From positions 1 to 64,000 of the forward strand of contig JAGGUN010000019.1 of assembly GCA_021158465.1 (NCBI GenBank): DNA of 64,000 nt, read 5' to 3'. This stretch comes from a bacterium (GTDB taxonomy: Bacteria; UBP14; UBA6098; 4484-93). The position numbers were made by a program, and so were the translations under genes. A model generated the notes under the pieces. It was not told the origin of the DNA and searched no databases. It saw only the letters and a program-made list of their open reading frames with translations. Positions 47,635 to 57,865 of the stretch are shown here, in pieces (the stretch's first letter is position 1; the number at the start of each line of letters is the position of its first letter).

Positions 47635-48201
47635 TTAGACAATTTCCACCAGAGCCTTCTTGATTGTTTCTTCGAGGGTAAGCTCCGGTTTTTCCTTCCT
47701 TACTTTTGAAACAGCCCTTATTGCTTTCTGTGTTGAGTATCCAAGCGAGACGAGAGCTGATATCGCCTCTTTGGAGAGTGCATCCTCCGGTTTCTCCACG
47801 AATTCCATCGTTCCGTGGAGTTCGGCTAATATGCGTTTTGCCTTTTTCTCTCCTATTCCCGGTGCCCTCTTAAGAGCGGATATATCACCTGACTGGATCG
47901 CAGAATAAAGCTCAGGTGGTGCAATTCCTGAGAGAATTGATATAGCGGTCCTCGCTCCAAGACCGGGGACGGTTATGAGTTTCAAGAAGGCTTCTTTCTC
48001 CTCTACAGTCGAGAACCCGAACACCTCGAGTCTGTTCTGACGGAAGGTGAGGTATGTGTAGAGGGAACATTCTTCTCCCTCATCTGGCAGGGAGGAATAG
48101 GTTGTAAGAGAGATATGAACCTCGATGCCAACTCCACCGACATCGATTAACGCTATGGTCGGCGATTTTGAGGATAGCTTCCCCTTAACATACGAAAGCA
48201 T
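47635..48201 (-). CDS. ruvA: Holliday junction branch migration protein RuvA
   Basis: MLSYVKGKLSSKSPTIALIDVGGVGIEVHIS; HhH motifs VPGLGARTAISIL, APGIGEKKAKRIL. Confidence 0.95.
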   Translation of the reverse strand: MLSYVKGKLSSKSPTIALIDVGGVGIEVHISLTTYSSLPDEGEECSLYTYLTFRQNRLEVFGFSTVEEKEAFLKLITVPGLGARTAISILSGIAPPELYSAIQSGDISALKRAPGIGEKKAKRILAELHGTMEFVEKPEDALSKEAISALVSLGYSTQKAIRAVSKVRKEKPELTLEETIKKALVEIV

Positions 48202-48960
48202 CTATCTTCTCCTTTTTAATTTCTTTCCGAAGTAGTAAAGCGCCCGTTGCTCTTCCTTCGTCAGCGAGCCTATTCCGTGGTGGGATATCTTGTCCAGTAT
48301 CCTGTCTATCTCCTCATCCGATATATCTTCTACCTGTTTTGGGAACTGGATTACCCTTCCAACTCTTTTCCTTGAGACCTTTCGTTTGATTAGGAGGTAG
48401 GCAACACCGAACACCATGCCACCGAGATGGGCAAAATGTGCTATCCCGTCACGGGAGGAGGAAAAGGAGGCGAAGAATTCCAGCACGGCGAATAGCGCAA
48501 CGAAGTATTTCGATTTTATGGGGAAGAAAAAGTATAGGTAGACATATTGTTCGGGGAATATGATGCCGTATGCCGCCAGAAGCCCATAGATCGCTCCGGA
48601 TGCCCCAATTGTCGGATATGAGGAAAAGGTTATACAGGTTATTCCGGCTCCAATCCCAGATATAAAGAAAAATTTCAGGAATTCCTTTGTCCCCCAGAAC
48701 TGCTCGAGCACCCTCCCGAACATCCATAGCACGAACATATTGAAAAACAGGTGCATAAACCCACCATGGAGGAAGATGTAGGTTACCAGTTGCCAGAGCC
48801 ACAGTCTACCTACCACATCCGAGCGGGTGAGTGCAAAGAAGCGAAGCATAAGATTTGGGGAGATTAACTGCAGAATGAATACCAACCCACAGCTGATAAT
48901 GAGCCATTTTACGCTGTTTCCGAATCTTTGTCTCCCACGAAATGGATAGTATCCGTTCAT
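48202..48960 (-). CDS. Rhomboid family intramembrane serine protease
   Basis: HGGFMHLFFNMFVLWMFG; GASGAIYGLLAAYG; HFAHLGGMVFG. Confidence 0.93.
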   Translation of the reverse strand: MNGYYPFRGRQRFGNSVKWLIISCGLVFILQLISPNLMLRFFALTRSDVVGRLWLWQLVTYIFLHGGFMHLFFNMFVLWMFGRVLEQFWGTKEFLKFFFISGIGAGITCITFSSYPTIGASGAIYGLLAAYGIIFPEQYVYLYFFFPIKSKYFVALFAVLEFFASFSSSRDGIAHFAHLGGMVFGVAYLLIKRKVSRKRVGRVIQFPKQVEDISDEEIDRILDKISHHGIGSLTKEEQRALYYFGKKLKRRR

Positions 48961-49979
48961 TCGAATACCCTGTCGATTATTCCACCACCTATAACCCTGT
49001 CTCCATCATAGAAGACAGCCGACTGCCCTGGGGTTATTGCCTTCTGTGGCTCACTGAATTCTACAATATATCTCCCTCCAGAGCAAGATACAACAGCCTC
49101 CGCACCAGGATGAAGATACCTTATCTTGCATATTGCTTGAAACCTTTCCCGGGGATATTCGTATGGGAACCAGTTCGTATCGACTATACTAAACCGCCTT
49201 TTGTAGAGTTGCTCCTCATTGCCGATATAGACTCGATTTGACTTCGTGTCGATCCTTACGACATACCTTGGCTCTCCGAAGCTGCCAAAGCCTCGTCTCT
49301 GACCTATGGTGAAGAGTGCTGCTCCGTTATGACTGCCAGTAACCTTACCCGATGTGTCCACGACATCGCCAGGAGCAAGATATCCCTTCAAAACCTGCTT
49401 CAGACCACCACCAAGGAGAAAGCAGGAATCTTGGCTCCCGCGGTAGGAATCGAAGATATTGCCGAAAATCCTTTCTGCTTCCTTATTTACCTTAGATTTT
49501 GTCATCTCGCCGAGCGGAAAGACTGTTCTTTCAAGCTGTGACTGTGTAAGTCTGTATAGGAAATAGGATTGCTCCTTTCCCTTGTCCCTGCCGCGCAGAA
49601 GCAGGAAACGCCTTCCTGATTTCCTTACCCTTGCGTAGTGTCCTGTGGCGATGTGCATTCCATTAAATTCGTTGCGAAGGGTCTCCCACTTCAAGAGTGG
49701 GTTGCATATAACACAGGGATTGGGCGTTCTCGATTTAAGGTATTCCTGAATGAACGGTTTGACAACGAGTTCATCGAACCTTTTCCTTAGATTTATAACC
49801 CTGTGTACGACCCCGAGGAGAGTTGCTACCTTCTCTGCACGAGATACAGTCTCCTCTTGTCCATCACAAAAGATGAATGTCACTGCCAGCACATTCCAGC
49901 CTGCTTCCTTCAGGAGATAAGCGGCGTATGAGCTGTCAACTCCTCCGGAGAGAGCGACTGCAACATCACCCAGGGGCAT
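48957..49979 (-). CDS. mnmA: tRNA-specific 2-thiouridylase MnmA
   Basis: VALSGGVDSSYAAYLLKEAGW; TPNPCVICNPLLKW; GSQDSCFLLG; FTIGQRRGFG. Confidence 0.95.
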   Translation of the reverse strand: MPLGDVAVALSGGVDSSYAAYLLKEAGWNVLAVTFIFCDGQEETVSRAEKVATLLGVVHRVINLRKRFDELVVKPFIQEYLKSRTPNPCVICNPLLKWETLRNEFNGMHIATGHYARVRKSGRRFLLLRGRDKGKEQSYFLYRLTQSQLERTVFPLGEMTKSKVNKEAERIFGNIFDSYRGSQDSCFLLGGGLKQVLKGYLAPGDVVDTSGKVTGSHNGAALFTIGQRRGFGSFGEPRYVVRIDTKSNRVYIGNEEQLYKRRFSIVDTNWFPYEYPRERFQAICKIRYLHPGAEAVVSCSGGRYIVEFSEPQKAITPGQSAVFYDGDRVIGGGIIDRVFE

Positions 49980-50355
49980 TTTCCACTGACTTCCTCTTGA
50001 TATAGTCTTCTATCGCCTTATGCAAGGCTTCTATCGCAAGGCTGGAGCAGTGTATCTTCTGTGGGGGCAGACCGCCGAGGGTCTTTACCAGCACATCGTA
50101 GGTTACATTCTTCGCTTCCTCGAGTGTCTTCCCTTTCACAAGTTCAGTCAATATACTGGAGCTTGCTATTGCCGCAGCACAGCCGAAGGTCCTGAACTTT
50201 ATGTCGGTTATACAGTTGTCCTCCACCTTTAGCTGTATCTTCATTACATCACCGCACACAGGATTGCCAACCTCTGCCTCACCATCAGGGTTCCCTATCT
50301 CCCCGACATTCTTCGGGCTTACAAAAAGCTCTATCACCTTTTTTGAGTATTTCAC
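49966..50355 (-). CDS. IscU/NifU-N Fe-S scaffold-like protein
   Basis: NPDGEAEVGNPVCGDVMKIQLKV...FRTFGCAAAIASSSILTELVKGKTLEEA...PPQKIHCSSLA (three conserved Cys). ORF track start 50403; GTG 50355 fits family length. Confidence 0.92.
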   Translation of the reverse strand: MKYSKKVIELFVSPKNVGEIGNPDGEAEVGNPVCGDVMKIQLKVEDNCITDIKFRTFGCAAAIASSSILTELVKGKTLEEAKNVTYDVLVKTLGGLPPQKIHCSSLAIEALHKAIEDYIKRKSVENAPG

Positions 50356-50486
50356 TATTAGAACCCCCTTTACTTTGCCTCTTATAATACCAATTCCACC
50401 CAAAAAATCAAGCGATTTTGAGTAAAAGGTTTGCGTGGAGAGAAATTTTATTTAATTTGTTCAATAAAAAGAGACAGGAGGTGGCT

Positions 50487-51482
50487 TTGTCTTACGATAT
50501 ATCAGGTAAGCGTGTTCTTGTGACGGGGGCAGGTGGCTTTATCGGCAGTCATCTTGTCGAGAGGCTGTTGAACGAGGTGGGTCAGGTTCGAGCGTTTGTT
50601 CGGTACAACTCCAGAGGCGACATAGGGCTTTTGAGATACCTCGGCAGGGAGAAGCTATCAGATGTCGAGATAATCTTTGGTGACCTCCGGGATTTCAATG
50701 CGTTACTTAGTTCCCTTCGTGGTGTTGATGTTCTGTTTCATCTTGGGGCGATGGTGTCCATTCCATATTCGTATCTGCATCCTTACGAGGTTATCGAGAC
50801 GAATGTTCTTGGGACGACAAATGTACTTCTTGCTGCTCGTGAGGCGCAGGTTGAGCGGATCGTCCACACATCGACGAGCGAGGTTTATGGGACGGCAGAT
50901 TATGTTCCGATGGATGAATCACATCCTTTGAAAGGGCAATCCCCGTATTCGGCGAGCAAGGTAGGTGCAGACAAGATAGCTGGGAGTTTCTACAGGGCAT
51001 ACGGTCTCCCTGTGGCGACCATCCGCCCGTTTAACACATTTGGTCCGAGGCAGTCGATGCGGGCAGTCATCCCGACGATTATAACCCAGGTTCTGACGAG
51101 AGATGAGCTTCACCTCGGGAATCTGGATGCCACCAGGGATTTCACATTTGTTCTCGATACCTGTGAAGGGTTCATCCAGGTTGCCTCTTGTGATACCTGT
51201 ATCGGTGAAGAGACGAATATCGGCAGCGGGTTTGAGGTCTCGATTCGTGGTGTTGCAGAGAAGGTTATGGAAATAACCGGAAGGAAGATCCCTATTGTGG
51301 TTGATAAAGAGAGGATGAGACCCGAGAAAAGCGAGGTAGAAAGGCTATTTGCGGGAACAGAAAAGGCTAGGAGACTCTTTGGCTGGAGCCCTAAGTATAC
51401 CTTTGAGGATGGGCTCAAGCTCACGATCAATTGGATTGAGAAAAACATAGACATCTACAATCCGGATAAATACTGCATATGA
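50487..51482 (+). CDS. NAD-dependent epimerase/dehydratase (LegB-like NDP-sugar 4,6-dehydratase)
   Basis: VLVTGAGGFIGSHLVERLL...VRAFVRYNSRGDIGLL; YSASKVGADK. TTG 50487 follows AGGAGGTG; ORF track start 50418. Confidence 0.9.
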   Translation: MSYDISGKRVLVTGAGGFIGSHLVERLLNEVGQVRAFVRYNSRGDIGLLRYLGREKLSDVEIIFGDLRDFNALLSSLRGVDVLFHLGAMVSIPYSYLHPYEVIETNVLGTTNVLLAAREAQVERIVHTSTSEVYGTADYVPMDESHPLKGQSPYSASKVGADKIAGSFYRAYGLPVATIRPFNTFGPRQSMRAVIPTIITQVLTRDELHLGNLDATRDFTFVLDTCEGFIQVASCDTCIGEETNIGSGFEVSIRGVAEKVMEITGRKIPIVVDKERMRPEKSEVERLFAGTEKARRLFGWSPKYTFEDGLKLTINWIEKNIDIYNPDKYCI

Positions 51483-51492
51483 AAGGGGCTCT

Positions 51493-52203
51493 ATGAAGAC
51501 GGTTATACTTGCCGGTGGAAAGGGGACAAGACTCCGCCCGTACACGACCATCATCCCGAAGCCACTTCTGCCGGTAGGAGGTATGCCTATCCTCGATGTG
51601 GTTCTCAAACAGCTGGCCAGCTACGCCATATCGGAAGTTCACCTTGCGGTCGGTTATCTTGGAGAGCTTATTAAAACATACTTTGGCAAGGAAAGATATG
51701 GTATGCCTCTTTACTACCACTTTGAGTGTGACCCGCTCGGGACTGCCGGACCGCTGGCGAACATCGAAGGACTTGATGACACATTTGTCGTTATGAACGG
51801 GGATGTCCTCTCAACGCTTGACCTCGATGAGTTTGTCGAATTCCATAAGAGTAAGAAAGCCGTAGCTTCCATTGCAACATACAACAGGGATGTCTATATC
51901 GACTTTGGGATACTGAAGATAGACGAGAACAGATACCTGACGGACTATATCGAGAAGCCGACACTGAAATACTCGGTCAGTATGGGGGTATATCTTTTCG
52001 AGGCGGATGTTCTTGCATACATTGAGAAGGGCAAATATCTCGATTTTCCCGATTTGATTAGGATTTTAATCAGCAAAGGAGAACGGGTTGCGAGTTTCCC
52101 GTTTGATGGATACTGGCTTGACATTGGGCGGCACGAGGATTATGAAAAGGCGATCGAGGAGTTCGATTCGATAAAAGATGAGCTTTTTAAGGGGAGAGGA
52201 TGA
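51493..52203 (+). CDS. Sugar nucleotidyltransferase
   Basis: MKTVILAGGKGTRLRPYTTIIPKPLLPVGGMPILD. Confidence 0.94.
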   Translation: MKTVILAGGKGTRLRPYTTIIPKPLLPVGGMPILDVVLKQLASYAISEVHLAVGYLGELIKTYFGKERYGMPLYYHFECDPLGTAGPLANIEGLDDTFVVMNGDVLSTLDLDEFVEFHKSKKAVASIATYNRDVYIDFGILKIDENRYLTDYIEKPTLKYSVSMGVYLFEADVLAYIEKGKYLDFPDLIRILISKGERVASFPFDGYWLDIGRHEDYEKAIEEFDSIKDELFKGRG

Positions 52204-53342
52204 TCTGGCGGATTACGCTTGCCAACCCGACTATTGGGGCTGAGGAGGAGAAAGCAGCTCTCGATGTTCTCCGTTCTGGCTGGCTCTCGATGGGTAGAGT
52301 GACGGAGGAATTCGAGAGCAAGTTCGCCAGTATGCTCGGCGTAAGGTATGCCTTTGCGACATCCAGTGGAACGGCTGCTCTCCATCTTGCTTCACTCTCT
52401 TTGGGGGTTGGACCTGGCGACGAGGTGATTGTTCCATCGCTGACATTCGTTGCAACCGTCAATGCATTTGTCTACGATGGTGCGGTCCCAGTTTTCGCTG
52501 AGATAACAGGAGAAGACAACCTCAACATCTCTCCGCAGGATATAGAGAGAAGGATAACTTCCAGGACAAAGGGGATAGTTGTTGTCCATTATGCAGGGTA
52601 TCCTGTTGATATAGAATCCGTCCTTGGAGTTGCGAGAAGACATAACCTATGGGTAGTTGAGGATGCTGCTCATGCACCGCTTGCAAGGCTTTCTGGGCGA
52701 TTCCTGGGAACATTCGGTGATGTTGCTGCCTTCTCGTTCTTCCCGAATAAGAATATGACCACTGGGGAGGGTGGGATGGTGGTTACCAACAGGGAGGATT
52801 TAGCGGATAGGATACGGCTTTTCCGCTCGCACGGAATGACGACCTTGACCTGGGAAAGGCACAAGGGACATGCTCACTCATACGATGTTGTTGCTCTCGG
52901 GAGGAACTATCGAATCGACGAACTCCGCTCTGCTTTGGGGCTTGTTCAGTTAAGAAAGCTTGCAGAAAACAACAGGAAAAGGGGTAATCTTACAGAGCTT
53001 TACCGAAAGCTTCTGGCGGATGTAGATGATCTGAAGGTCCCGTTTATTGGGCATCCAGGAGAGCCAGCTTATCATATTATGCCCGTACTTGTCCCGCTGG
53101 GGAAACGGAAGAAGGTTATCGATTATATGAGGAGAAGTGGTATCCAGACATCGGTGCATTATCCGCCTGTGCATTTATTTACATACTACCGGGAGAGGTT
53201 CGGTTTCAGAGAGGGGGCTCTCCCTACGACGGAGAGAGTGGCTTTATCCGAACTAACGCTCCCTCTGTATCCAGGGATGACAGAGGATGACATAGCGGTT
53301 GTTGTCGAAACATTGAAAGAGGCTCTAACAACCGTATGCTGA
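52200..53342 (+). CDS. DegT/DnrJ/EryC1/StrS family aminotransferase
   Basis: ATSSGTAALHLA; VVEDAAHA; AAFSFFPNKNMTTGEGGMVVT (PLP lysine present). Confidence 0.94.
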   Translation: MIWRITLANPTIGAEEEKAALDVLRSGWLSMGRVTEEFESKFASMLGVRYAFATSSGTAALHLASLSLGVGPGDEVIVPSLTFVATVNAFVYDGAVPVFAEITGEDNLNISPQDIERRITSRTKGIVVVHYAGYPVDIESVLGVARRHNLWVVEDAAHAPLARLSGRFLGTFGDVAAFSFFPNKNMTTGEGGMVVTNREDLADRIRLFRSHGMTTLTWERHKGHAHSYDVVALGRNYRIDELRSALGLVQLRKLAENNRKRGNLTELYRKLLADVDDLKVPFIGHPGEPAYHIMPVLVPLGKRKKVIDYMRRSGIQTSVHYPPVHLFTYYRERFGFREGALPTTERVALSELTLPLYPGMTEDDIAVVVETLKEALTTVC

Positions 53343-53866
53343 AACTGAAGATAGGAATATTTCTGCTAATAGAGAGGTTGCTTCGTTTCTGTGTTCATCC
53401 GTACCTGAGAGCGCGCTTTCTAAGATTTTTTGGTGCGACTGTTGGCAGGAATGTCAGGATATACGAGATTACACTCATCAATCTCAACAACGGTTTCAGA
53501 AACCTTACGATCGAGGACGATGTTCATATAGGAACAGGGTGTCTTATTGACCTTGCTGGAAAGGTGTGTTTGCGCAGGGGCGCAACCCTTTCTCCACGGG
53601 TTACCATCATCACGCATAGCGACCCTGGAAGCAAGCATAACTCTCCGATTGCAAAGATTTACCCGCCTGAGGTCGGCGATGTCGAGATAGGGGAATATGC
53701 CTGGCTTGGGACAGGGGTTACTGTGCTTAAGGGTGTTAAAATTGGGTCTTGTTCTGTTGTCGGTGCAGGCTCCGTTGTGAACAGAGACATCTCTCCAAAC
53801 GCTGTTGCCGTTGGAATGCCAGCAAGGGTCATAAGGCGTCTTGAGCTTCCAGAGGGGGTAGGATGA
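53336..53866 (+). CDS. Left-handed beta-helix (hexapeptide) acyltransferase
   Basis: Hexapeptide repeats; IGEYAWLGTGVTVLKGVKIGSCSVVGAGSVVNRDI. Confidence 0.9.
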   Translation: MLKLKIGIFLLIERLLRFCVHPYLRARFLRFFGATVGRNVRIYEITLINLNNGFRNLTIEDDVHIGTGCLIDLAGKVCLRRGATLSPRVTIITHSDPGSKHNSPIAKIYPPEVGDVEIGEYAWLGTGVTVLKGVKIGSCSVVGAGSVVNRDISPNAVAVGMPARVIRRLELPEGVG

Positions 53867-56253
53867 GTCGCAAGAAGAAAAGTGGCAAAGGAGATCGTAC
53901 ACATAGAAGAAGCAAGCGGTTTCTTGGTGAGAAGGTTTTTGTACGGTTCTATTTCACTCTCATAATCCTGGCTGCTATTCTCTTTTTCCGTGAGGTTCTC
54001 TTTGAACCGTCGAGGATGCTTTTCGGCACGGACCTTGTCGGAGCAGGTGGAGTACAACTGAGGGAATATGCGGTAAAAACCATCAAACAGTTTGGCGAGT
54101 TTCCGCTCTGGATGAACTTGCTGTATTCCGGTATTCCGTATCTTGCGAACCTGAATATTGCACTCTATCCGACAACTCTGCTTTATTTTATATTCCCCGT
54201 CGAGAACGCGGTTGGTTACGGATTCTTTCTGAACTTCATCTTAGCGGGTCTCTTTATGTATCTTTTCGCCAGGAGCCAGAAACTTTCTGTCTTCTCGTCT
54301 GCTTTTGCAGGGGTTTCATATATGTTCACTGGGGTGCTTGTCTCACCGATATATGGTGGTCACGATGCCAGGATGATATGCATAGTCCTATTCCCTCTCA
54401 CGATGTATTTCCTCGAGAAAGGGTTTGAGAGGAGGAATCTATTTTACTTTCTTTTGATGGGTGCATCTATGGGGCTGGCGCTTCTCGGTGCTCATGTTCA
54501 GATGGCATATTTTTCCGGGCTTGCGGTGCTTGCCTATTTTGTCTACAGACTCGTTATTGAAATCATTCGGAAGAGAGGGGTTGCCAATATAATCAAGCTT
54601 ATCCTCTTCGCTGGTCTTGGTGGGGTATTTGCTCTTGTTCTCGGTGCTGTTCAGGTCCTCCCGACGATTAATATGCTTCAGTATATGGTGAGAGGAGAGG
54701 GTGTAACAGGTTACAAGTATGCTTCTTCCTGGGCTATGCCTTGGCAGGAGGTGTTGTCGCTTCTCAACCCAAACTTTGTTGGAACGGTTGAGAACTACTG
54801 GGGAACGAACTATTTCAAGCTCCACTCAGAATATCTTGGCATATTCCCGATATTCTTTGCTATTGTTGCTCTCTTTTTCTATCGGAAGAAGTTACGTTGG
54901 TTCTGGGTCGGGCTTGGTGGATTTGCTCTACTCTTCTCTCTTGGAGCTGCTACACCTGTCCATAGACTCGCATATTATCTGATTCCGATGGTAAAGAAGT
55001 TCCGCGGACCTTCTATGTTCTTCTTCGTGTTTGCCTTCTCTGTCTGCCTGCTTGCGGGCTACGGTGCAGAGACGCTTATAGATGAAACTTATAAGGACAG
55101 AATAAAGAAACGAATATACAGTTTTAACAGGACAATAATAGTAATCCTCTCTGTTCTTGGTATTCTGTTCCTGTTCTCGCTTGTTTCGAAATCTGCTGTC
55201 ACATCCATCTGGAAGAATGTTTTATTTAAGGGGTTATCCGAGCAGAAGATTGCTGTTATGAACGCAACATACGGCAAGTATCTTGCCGGATTTCTGGTGA
55301 TGTTTCTCCTCCTTCTCCTTGCCTGGTGGTTAATGGAGCTGAGACGCAGGGGAAAGCTCTCCGTTGGGGTTTTCGCTTCGCTACTCGTTATTATTACACT
55401 CCTCGACCTGTATCCGAGGGAGACAAGATTCCTTAAAACAATGCCCGTCAGGGGGTACCGTCAGGAGGACAATATCGTTCATTTCCTACATCAGGACAGG
55501 GGAATATTCCGTGTATATCCATTCCCAAACACCTATGGTCCTAACGACCTTTTGAAATACGGCATAGCCTCTGCCTATGGTTCGCAGAATTTCCGTCTCC
55601 GATGGTATGAGAAGCTCATCGGCAGGCAGGGAAGTGACATTCTGATGAAAAAGCCTGTTGCCGACCTCTTGAATGTCAAGTATCTTGTTCTTCCGAAGGC
55701 ATATTCCGACCCGCTCCTGGACGGGTACGAACCTGTATTCCAGGCTCCCAATAGATGGACAGTTTATCTCAACAAGACAGAGGTCAAGTTTGCATGGTTG
55801 GTTGCCGGATACAGGGTTGCAGATTCGGAGGATGAAGCAATATCCTATGTGAAGCATCAGCAGTTCAACCCGTTTGAGACAGTTATCCTGGAAAAAGAAC
55901 CCAAAAAAGGGAGGCTTCTTGCTGGGAGGAGGGGAGAAATCAACGGGGAAACGGATATTATCCTATTTTCTCCGAACAGGGTAACGCTCGATGTTTCCAC
56001 CCCTACCGATGCGTTCCTTGTGCTATCGCAAGCATACTATCCGCTCTGGCAGGCAACAATCGATGGGGAAAGAACGGAGATTTTCAAGTCCGACGGTGCA
56101 ATTCAATCGCTCTTTGTTCCAGCAGGTCAGCACAAAGTCGAGCTCAGATACTTCTCTAAATACTATCGAATAGGCAAAGTCCTGAGCGTTCTGGGGATTG
56201 TGCTTACCATCATCTCGCTCGTCGTCGTTGTTAGAAAGGAAAAGGGGAGATGA
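53863..56253 (+). CDS. YfhO-like large membrane protein (putative GT-C type)
   Basis: Multiple TMs; C-terminal soluble part ...VLSQAYYPLWQATIDGERTEIFKSDGAIQSLFVPAGQHKVELRY is typical of YfhO family. Confidence 0.83.
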   Translation: MSRKKKSGKGDRTHRRSKRFLGEKVFVRFYFTLIILAAILFFREVLFEPSRMLFGTDLVGAGGVQLREYAVKTIKQFGEFPLWMNLLYSGIPYLANLNIALYPTTLLYFIFPVENAVGYGFFLNFILAGLFMYLFARSQKLSVFSSAFAGVSYMFTGVLVSPIYGGHDARMICIVLFPLTMYFLEKGFERRNLFYFLLMGASMGLALLGAHVQMAYFSGLAVLAYFVYRLVIEIIRKRGVANIIKLILFAGLGGVFALVLGAVQVLPTINMLQYMVRGEGVTGYKYASSWAMPWQEVLSLLNPNFVGTVENYWGTNYFKLHSEYLGIFPIFFAIVALFFYRKKLRWFWVGLGGFALLFSLGAATPVHRLAYYLIPMVKKFRGPSMFFFVFAFSVCLLAGYGAETLIDETYKDRIKKRIYSFNRTIIVILSVLGILFLFSLVSKSAVTSIWKNVLFKGLSEQKIAVMNATYGKYLAGFLVMFLLLLLAWWLMELRRRGKLSVGVFASLLVIITLLDLYPRETRFLKTMPVRGYRQEDNIVHFLHQDRGIFRVYPFPNTYGPNDLLKYGIASAYGSQNFRLRWYEKLIGRQGSDILMKKPVADLLNVKYLVLPKAYSDPLLDGYEPVFQAPNRWTVYLNKTEVKFAWLVAGYRVADSEDEAISYVKHQQFNPFETVILEKEPKKGRLLAGRRGEINGETDIILFSPNRVTLDVSTPTDAFLVLSQAYYPLWQATIDGERTEIFKSDGAIQSLFVPAGQHKVELRYFSKYYRIGKVLSVLGIVLTIISLVVVVRKEKGR

Positions 56254-57113
56254 TACTTCCGCTCATCAAGTCTATGCGTCCTGCTCAGTGGATAAAGAAT
56301 GTATTCGTGTTTGCCGGGATAGTCTTTGCCCGAAGGCTCACGGACGGCTCCTCAGTTTTGAAGGTTCTCGCCACCTTCGGGATATTCGTCCTCGTCTCAT
56401 CAGCTGTGTATATTTATAATGATATAAAGGACAGGGAGGATGACAGGGCTCATCCGGCGAAGAGGCTTCGTCCCATAGCCTCTGGTGAGCTTTCGCTTCC
56501 TTTTGCATATATCTTCGCTACCCTCTTTGGGACGGTTGGAGTGTGTCTTTCGTTTTTGCTTGACCGTGGCGTTGCCGTTGTTGTCCTTATTTACCTTTTG
56601 ATTAATATTTTATACAGCGTATATCTTCGGCGGGTGGTAATATTGGATATCCTCTGCGTTGCGTCCGGCTTTGTATTGAGGACATTCGCTGGGACTGTGG
56701 TCATCGATGTGGAGATCTCATCCTGGTTGCTCGTGTCCGTGACGCTGCTTTCCCTCTTTATTGTTCTTGGGAAGAGAAGATCTGAGATAGTTAAGCAGGG
56801 TATCTCCCGGAGGACAGCGTCGCTTTACACGGCGGATTTCTTAGATGACGCGATCCTCGTTATCCTATCTGCGACGCTGGTGGTTTATATGCTTTATGTC
56901 TTCTCAGCAAGGACAGAGGCTCAGTTTGGGCATATGAGAATGGCAGCAACTATTCCATTTGTTCTCTATGGCTTTTTCCGCTATCTTTTTCTTGTTAAGC
57001 GAGAGGGAGAGGGAGAATCTCCCGAACGATTGTTGTTGACAGATAAACCGTTCCTTCTTAATATTCTTCTTTGGGGTTTAACGGTTATCGTGGTGGTATA
57101 TTTAGCACAGTAA
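56250..57113 (+). CDS. UbiA-family prenyltransferase, decaprenyl-phosphate phosphoribosyltransferase-like
   Basis: MRPAQWIKNVFVFAGIVFA...YIYNDIKDREDDRAHPAKRLRPIASGELS. Confidence 0.9.
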   Translation: MILPLIKSMRPAQWIKNVFVFAGIVFARRLTDGSSVLKVLATFGIFVLVSSAVYIYNDIKDREDDRAHPAKRLRPIASGELSLPFAYIFATLFGTVGVCLSFLLDRGVAVVVLIYLLINILYSVYLRRVVILDILCVASGFVLRTFAGTVVIDVEISSWLLVSVTLLSLFIVLGKRRSEIVKQGISRRTASLYTADFLDDAILVILSATLVVYMLYVFSARTEAQFGHMRMAATIPFVLYGFFRYLFLVKREGEGESPERLLLTDKPFLLNILLWGLTVIVVVYLAQ

Positions 57114-57121
57114 GGAGAGGT

Positions 57122-57865
57122 ATGAGTAGGTTTCTGGTTGTGATGCCGACCTACAATGAGCGAGAGAACATTGAGCGGATGGTAGCGGAGGTTCTTTCGC
57201 AGGATGACAGGATTGATATGTTGATAGTGGATGATAATTCTCCCGATGGGACAGGTGAGATTGCTGACAGACTCGCCTCGGAGAACGAGAGGGTTAATGT
57301 TCTGCACCGGTCAGGAAAGCTTGGACTGGGTTCTGCTTATGTTTCCGGGTTTTACTGGGCGCTTGAGAGGGGGTATGAGCTCATCTTCGAGATGGACGCA
57401 GATTTCTCCCATAAGCCGGAATATCTACCGGAGTTCATAAGGATGGCAGGGGAGTATGACCTTGTTCTCGGTTCACGGTATATCAAGGGTGGTGGTGTGA
57501 AGAACTGGCCCTTCAAGAGGTGGGCTCTTTCATATTTTGCGAACCTTTATGTCAGGATGGTCACGGGGCTTCCTGTGCATGATGCCACTGGTGGATTTAA
57601 GTGCTTCCGACATGAGGCGCTCGGTTCTCTTGACCTGTCGCAGGTGAAGTCGGATGGATACGCTTTTCAGATCGAGTTGACCTACAAGCTTTGGCGCAAG
57701 GGCTTCAGGATAAAGGAGATACCGATTATCTTCGAGGACAGGTTGCTTGGTGAGTCAAAGATATCCCGAGGGATAATAAAGGAGGCTTTCTTTCTGGTCT
57801 GGAAGCTCCGATTTGGCAAGATGCCCGACACGGAAAGACAGGGGCGAGCCACCGGTTTGGGCTGA
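57122..57865 (+). CDS. GT2 polyprenol-phosphate mannosyltransferase (DPM1-like)
   Basis: VVMPTYNERENIERMVAEVL...ILIVDDNSPDGTG-type motif; EMDADFSHKPEYLPEF; LGSRYIKGGGVKNWP. ORF track start 57071. Confidence 0.94.
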   Translation: MSRFLVVMPTYNERENIERMVAEVLSQDDRIDMLIVDDNSPDGTGEIADRLASENERVNVLHRSGKLGLGSAYVSGFYWALERGYELIFEMDADFSHKPEYLPEFIRMAGEYDLVLGSRYIKGGGVKNWPFKRWALSYFANLYVRMVTGLPVHDATGGFKCFRHEALGSLDLSQVKSDGYAFQIELTYKLWRKGFRIKEIPIIFEDRLLGESKISRGIIKEAFFLVWKLRFGKMPDTERQGRATGLG

